64,000 bases of DNA, taken from NCBI GenBank assembly GCA_009760855.2, contig WPIO01000014.1, positions 2,347,501 through 2,411,500 on the forward strand, written 5' to 3'. The notes beneath the pieces are model-generated. The model saw only the letters and a program-made list of their open reading frames with translations, was not told the origin of the DNA and ran no database searches. Below are positions 53,348 to 64,000 of the stretch, one piece after another. This DNA comes from Cristatella mucedo. Taxonomy: Eukaryota > Bryozoa > Phylactolaemata > Cristatellidae. The position numbers and the translations under genes are program-made. Numbering within the stretch: the stretch's first letter is position 1; the number at the start of each line of letters is the position of its first letter.

Positions 53348-53482
53348 ATCAATCGCAGCAAACGGGACGAAATATAATCTGCATCAGTGGCCCGACGCTT
53401 TGCTGCTTCCATGGCGTAACGATTGGCCCCAGCTGAAGCATGTGCATTAGTGTCAGGCACTTCGCTAATTACAGTAGAAGCC
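53348..53482 (-). mobile_element. LTR-like leader of the gag-like element
   Basis: This is homologous in reverse orientation to 32846-32945, so the two mark copies of one element family. It ends at the left arm of the 53446-53522 palindrome. Confidence 0.6.
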
Positions 53483-53522
53483 GCAGGCTTCTACTGTAAT
53501 TAGCGAAGTGCCTGACACTAAT
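53446..53522. repeat. Perfect 37-bp-arm palindrome with a 3-bp loop
   Basis: The arm 53446-53482 is the exact reverse complement of 53486-53522, separated by GCA. The terminal CCTGACACTAATA motif recurs as a direct repeat at about 53563-53575. It looks like two element ends joined head to head. Confidence 0.95.
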
Positions 53523-53589
53523 AAATAAAAATTATAAAAAAATAAATAAAAATTAAAGTACCTGACACTAATAATTATATATAATCTGA

Positions 53590-55578
53590 TTGGACTATAG
53601 ATTACTATATAGGTTATAGATTCTGCTGACATATCTAGAACAGCATCATAAAGGTTAGCCTTACAGCTCACCTTACGATCTTGTACAGCCTCACCAGGTG
53701 CTTTATTTAAACAGCCTTCTCCTATTTAATCGTTGATTTGCTTCAAAAGTGGGTTCAACTTCCAACTCTTTAGCCACGTGAGTTGCATCCGCCAATATTT
53801 TATAGAAGCTCTCTTCACTTCGGAGAGTATCGATGTACTTTTTGGTGTTTTCCAGCCGCTTAACTCCAAGTTTCAAGTCAGCTGATGTCAGCAGTAGAAC
53901 TTTGCTGGTGACATTGATCTCAGACTAAACGTTGTACTAGCTAATAGACGATACTACAAATGGAAATTTTGCAATGCTATTGGTCAGTGTTTGTGCTTCA
54001 GATCTCGTCGTAGCTCCAGCCAACCTTTTCTGACTAGCTCCTTCATATAACTCAACCAGAGTATTGTAGACTGTGTTAATTATGTATCTCAGTGGTTCCA
54101 GAGCATCAATTCTACTTGTACATCTTATTTCACGGTGTGGTTTTACTGTGAGATCACTGGCATCAGTTATGTCACTTTTGAGGACTCCCTATGCCGAGTA
54201 GATGCCGAGAAAAATTGGATATTTACTGCACCAAAGCAAAGAAATTCACATTCTCGAGGTAACTCTTTGCTGCATCAGTTACAACTAGATTCAGGGAGTG
54301 AGTATTGCAAAGTACGTAGAAAGTGTGTGGATTTAGGTTCAGCATCCTCTTTGCATTCCATTTTCCTTGCCTTTCATGTTAATGCCATTTTCATAACTTT
54401 GTCCTCTACTATTTCCAACAGCTAATCCCATATCTTTGAGCTGCTCAAGCATAACTTTAGTAATGAATGCACATGATGTCTCTTGTAAAGGGATGAAACC
54501 AAGTAAAGGCTCTCTGATAATTGCTTCTGCTTCACTTTGGGGAACAAAAACGAATAAGCATGATCATAGCTGTTTGTTGGGCTGACATCTGTCGTGCAGT
54601 AAAGAATTTCTGAATAGGATTTTGCTGTGGCTTGGCTGCGTCTTTAATCTGATGCTCTATTGTGAGAGCTTAAGTTTTAGTTAATTAATTCTTGGTGTCT
54701 TTGCTGAGATAATGTAAGTTTCTTTGTCAGTAACTCTCCGAACGTGTTCCATCATCGGAGAATCAAAGAGAGCAGAGAACTCGTCTACGGAATGCTAAAT
54801 ATGGAGTTCAAAGTATTCTTGCTAATGCAATGAGGTGCTCCAAGACCTGATTCCAATATTCTTCTTTTTGCATAATCTTTTGCTGAATGCTCTCATATAG
54901 TGTCTTGCCTTCTGCTGGCCGTGCCTCCACTACCCTCCAAGCTTAATTACTTTTTAGGTGCGTTGAACTGTTCTCATGTGAGGACAAAAATGCTGACAGA
55001 TTTTTCAAATCTTTACAGCCACTTTCTTGCATAGACGATATTCTAGCCTTCTTGCTGAATATCCTACAGCAAAAGCAGAATACTTCATCTCTTGATGTAA
55101 AGTACATAAGCCACAGAGCGCACATCTCCTCGCCATTTGCAAGCTTTCTTTGGTAATGGATCTGAGAAAACTTTTGGTGCGAGAGTCTTCTGAAAAGTCA
55201 CCGGCATAAACCTGCCGCAGTTCCTTTTGCACTTGAAGTGTAGTAGTATTTCCAATATTGTCAGTGGGCCGTGTGGAAGGGTCACTATAATGCAACTCTG
55301 GTTCAACTTGTTACAAGACTTGAATTGTATCGTCCTGATTATAACTTATTCCTGTCTGGTTTTTCCCTTTACTTGGGAAAGTGGTAGTGTGGTTTCTTTA
55401 TCTTGGCCGTCGAAATTTTTCCACCTCAATATCTTTTGTCTGTAACTCTTCTGGAAATTCAGTCGATGATTTAAGCGTCTTTGGGTATTTTAGGAAAGAG
55501 CCCTCTTCTTTTTCTTTGGCCTTTTTCAACTCTTCTCTTACGGTTTTGAGCCCCTGACGGTTTATTATTATTATCCAT
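53590..55578 (-). pseudogene. Decayed hAT-type transposase (ZMYM1/DUF4371-like)
   Basis: The minus-strand ATG at 55578 starts MDNNNKPSGAQNRKRR, the typical N-terminus of this group. Then come a TTF-type zinc-finger-like MYFTSRDEVFCFCCRIFS with LSAFLSSHENSSTHLKS (about 55100-54950), YWNQVLEHLIALARIL (about 54850), SEINVTSKVLLLTSADLKLG (about 53920) and LRSEESFYKILADATHVAKE (about 53830). The catalytic centre is not intact; many shifts and stops. The plus-strand ORF at 54135 is a shadow. Confidence 0.78.
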
Positions 55579-56114
55579 AACTCGCTGCAACCGATAGAAA
55601 TCCCAAGCCCGAGGCTGCGTTCCGCTGTATCACACGAAGAAAGTTCGCGTGGCTTTAGACCCTGGGCTGCGGAAAACACTGTCGCCTCTTAGCTTACGTA
55701 GTGAGACGACGCTTTTACGTAGACGAAGCCTCGGCTTTCGCACGTCCATGTTGTGTGTAAGGTGTAAGGTCATACGTTCTCATACAAATGAGATGCACAG
55801 AGTCTAGTTAGCCACTACGGAAATCCGCCAAAAATCCGCTTCAGTCTACCAAAAATCAGTCACAATTTTGTCTGAACTCGGCTTCGCGACGCTTCAACTT
55901 AGATTGCATATTACACTCGGCTATCTTTCAAGTGTACTGACGACATAAATGATGCCAATGCAGGGGCGAATTCTCATGACATCCACTACAATTGACTGCA
56001 GTGACCCGGGCCACTATAGCAATCAACCTCAATCAATTGTAGTCCAACGAAAAGGGACACGACGTCCTCTTCAGAAAGCACCATTTTTTATTGCATAGCA
56101 TAGCTAACGACAAT
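55579..56114. other. Non-coding stretch, nothing recognised
   Basis: Possibly the 5' flank of the hAT-like element; no terminal inverted repeat was identified. Confidence 0.4.
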
Positions 56115-56205
56115 AGTAATTATTATCACACACTTGATAAAACGCCCTTAGAGAATTTAATGTCTTTCTGGGCGCTTTGCATCTGCTGCAAAGGAAACAC
56201 GCGAT
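56115..56205 (-). mobile_element. CR1/L2 LINE 3' tail, minus strand
   Basis: ACTTGATAAAACGCCC, GAGAATTTAATGTCTTTCTG and GGCGCTTTGCATCTGCTGCA are the reverse complement of the LINE tail. Only the tail remains. Confidence 0.75.
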
Positions 56206-57260
56206 GGGTACAGTGTACTTAACATTTTTCCCACCAATGGGCTTAGGCTTTCTCGTGCAATTTACTGCAATCTACATGCTACGTATGGCCCGCGCCGATG
56301 CCGTGAACCACCACAAAATTCCCAAAAGACCGGATGCTACATATACTTCCATTTTGAATACATATTACATCGTATCATGTTTACAGGGAATCCCAAAAAT
56401 ATTAAGCTTGTTTCCCTCCTGCATCAGTTATTCGGCAATGCGCTGCAATCGGCTGACTGCAATGGCAATGGCCAATGCAGCTATCAGCTGCACTACTTAA
56501 AAGACGACATAAACTCCGTAGAGGTCCTCAGCAAGCACGTATTCTTCGGACGCTTGCCGCCAGCGCACCGGTACGTAATCGCTCCGCTCCCACGTCCACG
56601 AAGCTCCAGCTGTATCGCCCCACCCCCAGCTTCCCAGAAACACTCCTGAACCCGCACCGAATCAAAGCCGAGCCAATGCGCCGCAGCTGGGCACCAGCCT
56701 GTACCCAAGATACACTATCCGTCCCAATCCGTCAGTCTGGATTGCTTGCTAACAGTATTTACCGCTTGAAATTCGCCTCATGCACCGCCCTGCAATCGGC
56801 TCCACTGGCCAGGGCCAATATCAAAATCCAAACCAGTCAACCGAAAAACTACCAGAAATCACCGGCGACAAACTCCAATTTCGTATACATGCTGCACTGC
56901 ATATTAGTTCCGGGTAGGCACGCAACGCTCTACATAGAGTGCAGCTACAAAACTTCACAACATTGCACACGCGAGTTGTCATAACACTGATGGCAAGGAA
57001 ACGAGCCGATTTCACGATCCAGTACTATCCTAAGTCCTTCAAAGTGGCCATCGTTCGACCTGTTCTTAAAAAGCCTAGATAGGATTCAGAGGTCCTACGA
57101 AACAATTGCCGATTTTCCGCTCTTTTCTGTCGACGATTCTCGGATAGACTGTCTGTCAGCAGCTTGTAGAACGCCGTGAAAAGAATGGATTGTCAGCATC
57201 TTGTTATTGGTGGGAGTCAAGCGACACGGAGCAGTGACACCTAGCTCGGAGCCCTGAGGT
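56206..57260. other. Non-coding stretch, nothing recognised
   Basis: Overlapping open frames at 56377-56984 on both strands have no recognisable domains and no matching splice structure. A short LINE-like text (FKVAIVRPVLKKPR) near 57030-57080 on the plus strand hints at an old LINE. Confidence 0.4.
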
Positions 57261-57269
57261 ACTTCAGAT

Positions 57270-59076
57270 AATAATAATAATAATATAATAATATTGCACT
57301 TGATAAAGCGCCCTCAGAGAACTTAATCTCTTTCTAGGCGCTTTACATTTGCTGCAAAGTGATACGCAATAGAATAGTAAGTAAAATCATGCTTGAAAAA
57401 CAAACAAAATGAATAACATGGTTAGGGGTTACATGCACTGGGTCAGCATGCAAATGTGGTTAGTGGCAGCATGAACAGTGTCAGCACGCATAAGCACATC
57501 GAGGACGAATCACAAGGACCCACTAAATGCTGTCCTAAATAGGTATGTTTTTAAGTTTCTTTTAAATGTGGTCAGGTCAGGGGATGTTCTGATGCAGGTC
57601 GGGAGGGAGTTCCAGGCTGTGGGAGCATACGAGCTAAATGCACGGTCTTCAAAGGATTTAAGGTTTGTACGAGGTATTTCTAGACTGTTGGATTCCGAAA
57701 AGCGAGTGGTACGATGCTTTGCCTGATGGGGTAGTATCTCTGAAAGATAGGCTGGAGCCATAGAATGAAGAGACCTAAAAGTGAGCGACAAAACCTTGAA
57801 GTCAATCCGTTGCTTGACTGGTAACCAGTGCAGGTCGGCGAGAAGTGGAGTAATGTGGCAACTGCGACGCTCACGGCAGACAAGCCTAGCTGCAGAGTTT
57901 TGCACCAGCTGCAATCGCCTGATCGCACATGCTGGTAGGCCAGTAAGCAGTGAGTTGCAGAAGTCGAGACGAGATGTCACGAATGCATGGACCAACTGGA
58001 CGTGGTATCCTTATCTAAACAAGCCCTAATTTTAGCAATGTTATGAAGCTGAAAATAGGCTGATTTGACTGTGGAGCTGATGTGGTCGTCTAACGAGAGG
58101 TCGCTTTGGAATATGACACCTAGATTTCGAGCTGATGCAACTGGAGATATGCTGGCAGAGCCAATTTTGAAAGTCAGCCTTTCCAATTTCTGAATAACAC
58201 TAGGTTTGCCCAAAACTAGTAAGTTAGTTTTATCATCGTTTAGTTTTAGAAAATTTGCTGCCATCCATGATCGGATGTCATCAATGCATGCAGCAAGTGA
58301 GTTGAGAGAATTTGAGGTGCTCGAAGGCTGGGAGGGATCAAAGCAAAGGTACAACTGAGTGTCATCCGCATAGAAGTGAAAGCCTAGATTGTGCTTGGCA
58401 ATCACATCAGCGAGAGGGAGAGTATAGACGGTGAAAAGGACCGGACCTAGCACAGAGCCCTGAGGTACTCCATATTTTAGAGGTACTTCAGATGATCTTT
58501 GTCCATTCACATCAACACTCTGGAGTCTCCCACTGAGATAGGACCTGAACCACTGCAGAGCAGTGCCAGTGATGCCCAGGCGAGATGAGAGGCGCTCTAG
58601 AAGTACTTTGTGATCGATGGTATCAAAAGCTGCCGAAAGATCGAGCAAAACAAGAAGAGACACTCTACCCATGTCTGCATTCCTAAGTAGGTCGTTAATC
58701 TTTGTCCATTCACGGCAATACTCTGGAGTCTCCCGCTGAGACTGGATCTGAACCATTGCAGAGCAGTGCCAGTGATGCCCAGGCGAGATGAGAGGCGCTC
58801 TAGAAGAACTTTGTGATCAATAGCATCAAAAGCTGCCAAAAGATCGAGCAAGACAAGCAGAGACACTCTACCCATATCTGCATTCCTAAGTAGGTCGTTG
58901 TACACCCTAAGAAACGAGACTCTGTGGAGTGATTAGCTCTAAAGCCAGACTGGAGTGTCCTAGAAGGTTTGATGTTTCGATACATGAGTTCAGCTGATCC
59001 GCCACGACCCCCGTTCCAGTGTCTTTTAAAGGAATGGTAGAAGGGAGACTGGACGGTAGTTGCTCAAGTTCTATGA
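57270..59076 (-). mobile_element. CR1/L2 LINE A with reverse-transcriptase domain, minus strand
   Basis: The 3' end with an (ATT)n tail is at 57270-57300. The ORF 58756-57510 carries LLVLLDLSAAFDTIDHKVLL, the PQGSVLGPVLF block, FHFYADDTQLYLCFDPSQPS (the YADD active site), LDDHISSTVKSAYFQLHNIA and a near-complete C-terminus in a second frame (frame change near 57985). A 203-bp tandem duplication of the RT core (58501-58703 and 58704-58906) breaks the frame. It is truncated upstream by LINE B's tail at 59077. Confidence 0.92.
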
Positions 59077-60601
59077 TAATAATGATGATAATAATGAACT
59101 TGATAAGCGCCCTCAGAGAACTTAATCTCTCTCTAGGCGCTTTACATTTGCTGCAAAGGAAAATGCAATTGAATGGTGAATAATATTATGGTTGATAAAC
59201 AAACATAATGAAATAACACGGTTAGGGGTGACATGCACCGGGTCAGCATGCAAATGTGGTTAGTGGCAGCATGCACAGTGTCAGCACGCATAAGCACATG
59301 AAGGACGAATTACAGGGACCCACTAAACGCTGTCCTAAATAGGTGTGTTTTTATGTTCTTTTAAAATGTGGTCAGGTCAGGGGATGTTCTGAAGCAAGTA
59401 AGGAGGAAGTTCCAGGCTTTGGGAGCATTCGAACTAACTGCACGGTCTTCAAAGGATTTGAGGTTTGTACGAGGTATTTGTAGACTGTTGGATTCCAAAA
59501 AGCGGGTGGTACGTTGCTTGGCCTGATAGGGGAGTATATCTAAGAGATCGGCTGGAGCCAAAGAATAAAGTGACCTAAAAGTGAGCGACAAATCCTTGGA
59601 GTCAATCCGTTGCTTGACTGGCAGCCAGTGCAGATCGGCGTGAAGTGGAGTAATGTGGCCACGGCTAGCTCACGACAGACAAGCCTAGCTGCAGAGTTTT
59701 GCACCAGCTGCAATCGCCTGATCGCACATGCTGGTAGGCAGGTAAGCAGTGAATTGCAGAAGTCGAGACGGGATGTCACTAATGCATGGACCAACTCTAA
59801 CGTGGTATCCTTATCTAAACAAAGCCCGAGTTTTAGCAATGTCATGAAGCTGAAAATAGGCAGATTTGACTGTGGAGCTGATGTGGTCGTCTAACGAGAG
59901 GTCGCTTTGGAATATGACACCTAGATTTCGAGCTGATTCCACAGGAGCTATGCTGGCAGAGTCAATTTTGAGCGTCAGCCTTTCCAATTTCTGAATTACT
60001 CTGGGTTTGCCCAAAACTAGTAAGTTAGTTTTATCATCGTTTAGTTTTAGAAAATTTGCTGCCATCCATATGCAGCTGTCAATAATACATGCAGCAGATG
60101 AATTGAGAGATTTCGAGGTGTTTGAAGGTTGGGAGGGATCACAGTAAAGGTACAACTGAGTGTCATCCGCATAGAAGTGAAAGCCTAGATTGTGCTTGGC
60201 AACCACATCATCAAGAGGGAGAGTATAAACCATGAAAAGAACTGGTTCTCTTGGTCTAGTGTCGCTATCTTGAGAAGTGGCCTGACTACAGCTTTTTTGA
60301 AAGGTGCTGGGACAAGACCAGAGGCTAATGACATAATAATGATGTTAGTTATGCATGGCAGCAGTAGATTAAGGCAACGTAGGAGCAGGACAGTGGGAAT
60401 AGGGTCTAGAGGACTTGTTGTCTTCTTTGATTGGGAAACAAACTTCAGGACTTGATCACTAGTGACCTGCTTAAATGTAGACATCGAGGTGCAGCCAGGA
60501 ATCGGGTAACAGCATTCTAGTGGGGATGTTGTCATTGCAGGGATGGACTCCCAATGTTTGCTCGGTTTACATGTGTTAGGACTAAGAGATTGTCTTTACT
60601 C
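59077..60601 (-). mobile_element. CR1/L2 LINE B, minus strand, internally deleted
   Basis: The (ATT)-type tail at 59077-59105 and 3' UTR precede C-terminal frames ([20 protein letters not shown]). FHFYADDTQLYLYCDPSQPS lies at about 60170. Immediately upstream of this, near 60235, the RT core between the LLPCITNIIIMSLASGLVPA region and the FYADD region is missing. The same deletion is in the left copy at 42330, so it predates the duplication. Confidence 0.9.
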
Positions 60602-60890
60602 TGAATTTGAAATATTGATACCACTATTGAACCGTGAAGATGCGTCTGTTGGTTACGTAGCAGCAGGAAATGACAGAATTCCTACGAAGATATTAATATA
60701 TATGCCATTGAGATGTTTATGTATTTGTTTGAGAATGAGAGGTATTCTGATTTTGAGTTGGACTTGATTAGCAAGCATGGGAGATTTAATAACAAAGCTA
60801 TATCTGTATTTGATATTAAGTATTACATTAAGAGATCACTACAAAAAGTAGTGGGAAAATAAGATCCTTGTAGATTTGCAAGGATTTTTT
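60602..60890 (+). pseudogene. Viral ORF, unknown, right copy only in full
   Basis: The frame reads NREDASVGYVAAGNDRIPTK and, after a shift near 60715, NERYSDFELDLISKHGRFNN ... IKRSLQKVVGK with a stop at about 60860. The left copy keeps only the first part. No family recognised. Confidence 0.5.
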
Positions 60891-60949
60891 AATGGTTAGA
60901 GAAGAGCTTGATAAATCTAAATTTGTGATAGCAAATCATATATTTATAG

Positions 60950-61470
60950 ATGAATCGCAAAGTAGATCTTAGTGTTTACGTTCAAAAATGTAATGGATAT
61001 TTGATGTTCGATCTTTCTGCAAATCGGAACAGAGTAACGAATCTTGCTTATCCAGTTAATCTAAGTGATGCTGTTATGAAATCTAATGCTGATGCCAATG
61101 GTTTAGTTACTGGAAGCGAATCTATTGATGTCAAAGGCATGGCTGTTATCAATGCCGGGCCTGGAGTAAATCTGACAGATGCTGTTAATGTTTCCCAAAT
61201 TAGTAATTATGTTAGTAAATCGGGAGATATGATGACAGGAGACCTAAATATGAACAGCTTTGCTCTTACTTCGGTTTATTTGAAATCAAGAACTACTTCT
61301 CGTACTGTTCTGCCTGATGATTTTTTCGTTAATTATGGCGGAATGAAAAGAGATGTATGGTAGCCCTGCAACAACAACGCTAGATATGAAAAATAATTTA
61401 ATAATTATGTTGCTGAATCTGTTAATCCTAGTGATGTTGCGACGAAAAGCTATGTTAAAAAGCAATAAAA
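60950..61470 (+). pseudogene. Viral fibre fragment 2, right copy
   Basis: The 137-codon open frame 60950-61363 starts MNRKVDLSVYVQKCNGYLMF and has three fibre-type units: LSANRNRVTNLAYPVNLSDA, INAGPGVNLTDAVNVSQISN and SGDMMTGDLNMNSFALTSVY. A shift near 61360 is followed by NPSDVATKSYV, a further unit. Its homologue at 42700 is truncated and LINE-disrupted. Confidence 0.75.
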
Positions 61471-61798
61471 AATAACAGAAGTTATACAAGTTTCATTTAA
61501 TCCAAGGTCTATGAATTCGATTATAAAGAATTCAGTTAATTATTCATGGACTAATAGAAGTGCTCCACTACGAATAATTCTTAGCGTGATAGTTGTTGGG
61601 AATTCTAATTGTGTTTATCTGCGGCCCAGTTCCAATACTATAGCTGTTTTAATAGAAATAGGCGCCATAAATACTGTAAGCACTGGAGCAGACTTTAAAT
61701 ATTACACATTTTTCATCGAATTACCTACTGACTATTACTTTGTTAATCACATAAGTAAATTAAGAGTCAGTCTCCTGGTCAGCTATGTATTCACGTGA
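61471..61798 (+). CDS. Viral fibre C-terminal/head-like segment
   Basis: Positions 61511-61798 are open (NSVNYSWTNRSAPLRIILSV ... YYTFFIELPTDYYFVNH). The composition is beta-rich. It follows the fibre units directly, so it may be the fibre head domain after a stop at 61466. Similarity to known heads was not recognised. Confidence 0.45.
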
Positions 61799-62230
61799 AA
61801 AATAGAGATGATACAAGTAATACCACTAGTTCCTTTAGCTTTGTTGCTTTGCGCTTGCCTTTGATTAGTGGAAATAGTTTTGCAATCATTGTTGTTTGTT
61901 GTTTCACGCTCGGTGCACTGGTGATGATGATGGATTTCAGAGCACCTTTTTAATAATGCTTCCTGGCAAGGGAATACATTTTTGTTGGTTTTAATTTGGT
62001 AAACCGATTCCAGCATTGTGACAATCCGAGCAAACACTATGTTTTTCTGCTTCGTAGGATGCCGGAGTCAAATTCTGTTTTCCTTGAATATAGGTCGAAT
62101 ATATCAAATCGTAATTCATCTTTTAGCTTTGTTCTTCACTTTATCTATTTACACTTCGGATGATCGGTTTTCAGGTACTCTTTTTCTAATAAAGTCTGGG
62201 AACAAACTTTTCAAACTATTTCCATTTTCT
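61799..62230. other. AT-rich viral segment absent from the left copy, unassigned
   Basis: Open frames on both strands are short. The left copy lacks it (deleted between 43670 and 43671). No function recognised. Confidence 0.4.
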
Positions 62231-62800
62231 ATAGAACGCCATTCCTAACTTTTAAAGAGAGAAAAAAAGAAGGTAAGTGTGAACCGGATTCAGATATAAG
62301 CCATGTATTCAAACTTAGGCGAAAAGTAATTCCTCGTGATTTCTTTGGCACAAAAGTGCCTAATGAAAGTCATGAAGTAGCTATTCTGTATATGCAAACT
62401 GATTCGGGATCTAAATAAGCATTAAAAGTGACTTATGTTGCTACTAGGTATAAAGACTCGGGAGCACTTAAAACAAAACCATCGAAAGAAGTTAAACAAG
62501 CGATAGTTGATATTTACTCAAAAGGGTCCTTTAGAATGGATAAAGAAGATAACAGTAGATACTGGATCAGAATTCAAAAGATATTTCAAGAAAGAAATGA
62601 ATAAACATGGAACGCGCGAGATAGAAGCGACTAGCAAGAAAAGTGTTACGTTACTTGAGAGAATGAATTCGAACGATAGCAAGATGAGCTTTCATTGCTC
62701 AGTATGAAAAAAGATCTAGAAAGTCGGAATTCTGGAGATCATACTAGAAACAAGGAGTGGAATCAGAATTAATCTAAGATTTTAGACTAGCTGAATAATA
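62231..62800 (+). pseudogene. Viral ORF, unknown
   Basis: A frame with KLRRKVIPRDFFGTKVPNES, a stop near 62417, KVTYVATRYKDSGALKTKPS, then IVDIYSKGSFRMDKEDNSRY. The C-terminal third is shifted. The left copy retains only the end from about 62497. Confidence 0.5.
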
Positions 62801-62839
62801 GATATTACAAGAACAACAGGAGATGAACCAGCAAAAGCT

Positions 62840-63500
62840 ATAAAAAAGAACCAGTCAAACAAAAGAAACCGGAGTACCATAGAAAAGTAGGAAAACAAGA
62901 AGAGTCATTAGAACGAGGAACAACCACTGGATATTTACTAGAACCGGGCGAAGAGCTGCAGATCCGATATGGAGCTTGACAAAACATAGGATTGTTAGAA
63001 TAATGTTAATGAAAGACAAACCAGTTAGATATTTCTTAAACGATATAAAGAGAAGTTTTGTGGGGGAATTGCATGAAATCAAATTTTTTGAGCGATGTTT
63101 CTTTTATCAGTGCCTTTAACAATTTGACAGAATACTTTTCTAGTTATGACATCATCAGACAAAGCATCGGTTACCTTTGAGATAAACTTTGCATTTGCTT
63201 CTAGAGTTGTTCTTTTTCGTTTATTGATTTCGGAAAGAACACCATCAAGTGATAGAAACAATGTAGTTACTGCGGCAAACGCAGGAACAACATTAGAAAG
63301 ATCCGGAACAGAAGGAATATAAGTATTAGTAATCGTTGCTTCTAATGATATGGCGATGCTTGCAAATTTGAGTGCATATCTTACCTTCGTTGAATTCATT
63401 AGACGCAATCTGACTTTGGTATTGTATTGCACAACTTCTTCATACCTTTGGTTGACATATTGCTATCTTAGATTGGACATCTTTCTATATTAACTTTGAA
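62840..63500 (-). pseudogene. Viral membrane protein, right copy
   Basis: Nearly identical to 43898-44560 (differences near 63063 and 63306). Same open frames at 63432-63079 and 63082-62855, same hydrophobic stretches. The shared interruption shows decay preceded the duplication. Confidence 0.55.
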
Positions 63501-63988
63501 ATGTTTTCTTACTTTAATATTTAACTCTCTGCTGCAAGTAGTATGTAAATGAATGGTGTGGAGACTAAGGACACATGGAGATTGATGAATCTACCAAATG
63601 CAGAGACAGGTAGATGAAGAGTATGGACATGTGCCCCAGACTCCATACCATTCATTTACATACAACTTGCGGCCTGGCTTCTTCATCGGGCTTCAAGTCA
63701 ATTTAAACCTCTCGGCGCTTGCCTTGGTCGCCCCAACCCTCCCTCGTCAAAATCTGCTCCTACTGCAAGTGCTTCTAGTGTCCATTAAGCAGGGCTTCTA
63801 GTGGATTGCATCGACGATTTCGCCGATCGCACCCGCAAGTTCCTTTTAGAACAATGAAAAAAGCCTTCATATGACGGCACCAACGATAGGATGTTTGCTC
63901 CTAGCTTTCATCGGCTTTCGGGAGAAGTAGAACTGTGCTCGGCTTCATTAGATCATAGGACGTCTTGAACCACCTCCTCAGTCTCAGG
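62840..63988. repeat. Right copy of a near-identical 1.15-kb duplication
   Basis: It matches 43898-45046 with only a handful of substitutions. Beyond 63986 the text continues with GATTAGCTATACA, which in the left copy lies at about 45625, so about 580 bp is missing here or added there. Confidence 0.93.
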
Positions 63989-64000
63989 ATTAGCTATACA

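Overview
The window looks like nuclear DNA of an invertebrate animal; I cannot name the taxon. The evidence is spliced, low-density coding sequence with GT/AG exon borders, a gene closely resembling the animal Myb-like regulator DMTF1, CR1/L2-type LINE fragments with (ATT)n tails, tRNA-derived SINEs, long dinucleotide microsatellites and decayed hAT and gag-like elements. Most open frames are shadows or repeat translations.

Layout. From 1 to 4.9 kb there are repeats and no convincing gene. From 4.9 to 24.9 kb a DMTF1-like gene lies on the minus strand. I recovered twelve exons, and wherever two exons are adjacent the codon phases agree; one or more exons between 9.8 and 7.0 kb and the 3' terminus were not found. 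Its introns carry SINEs, LINE tails and two (AT)n tracts. A GC-richer stretch at 25.0-26.1 kb is a plausible promoter/5' UTR.

From about 26.1 to 41.4 kb an old integrated dsDNA virus of the Polinton/adintovirus kind is recognisable. It has a protein-primed family B DNA polymerase C-terminal half, a packaging ATPase, an adenain-like cysteine protease, a double-jelly-roll-like major capsid protein, penton-like and small membrane-active-like proteins, a phage-like fibre on the minus strand and an HNH/AP2-type endonuclease. Nearly every gene is broken by stops or frameshifts, and the block has been hit by a SINE, an LTR-like fragment, a 0.5-kb host repeat and LINEs. No integrase or terminal inverted repeat was seen. 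A second viral segment (fibre, membrane protein, unknown genes) is present twice, at 42.7-45.0 kb and 60.6-64.0 kb. The last 1.15 kb of the two copies is almost identical, and the left copy has later deletions and a LINE insertion.

From 45 to 49.5 kb there are unassigned sequence, repeats and two minus-strand exons resembling a lysophosphatidylcholine acyltransferase. From 49.65 to 49.97 kb is a (CT)n tract. From 52 to 53.5 kb is a minus-strand gag-like retroelement ending at a near-perfect 77-bp palindrome. From 53.6 to 55.6 kb is a decayed hAT/ZMYM1-like transposase. From 57.3 to 60.6 kb are two tandem minus-strand CR1/L2 LINEs.

The host genes do not appear functionally linked to one another. 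The viral genes form one coherent set (replication, packaging, maturation, capsid, attachment), now inactive as DNA.
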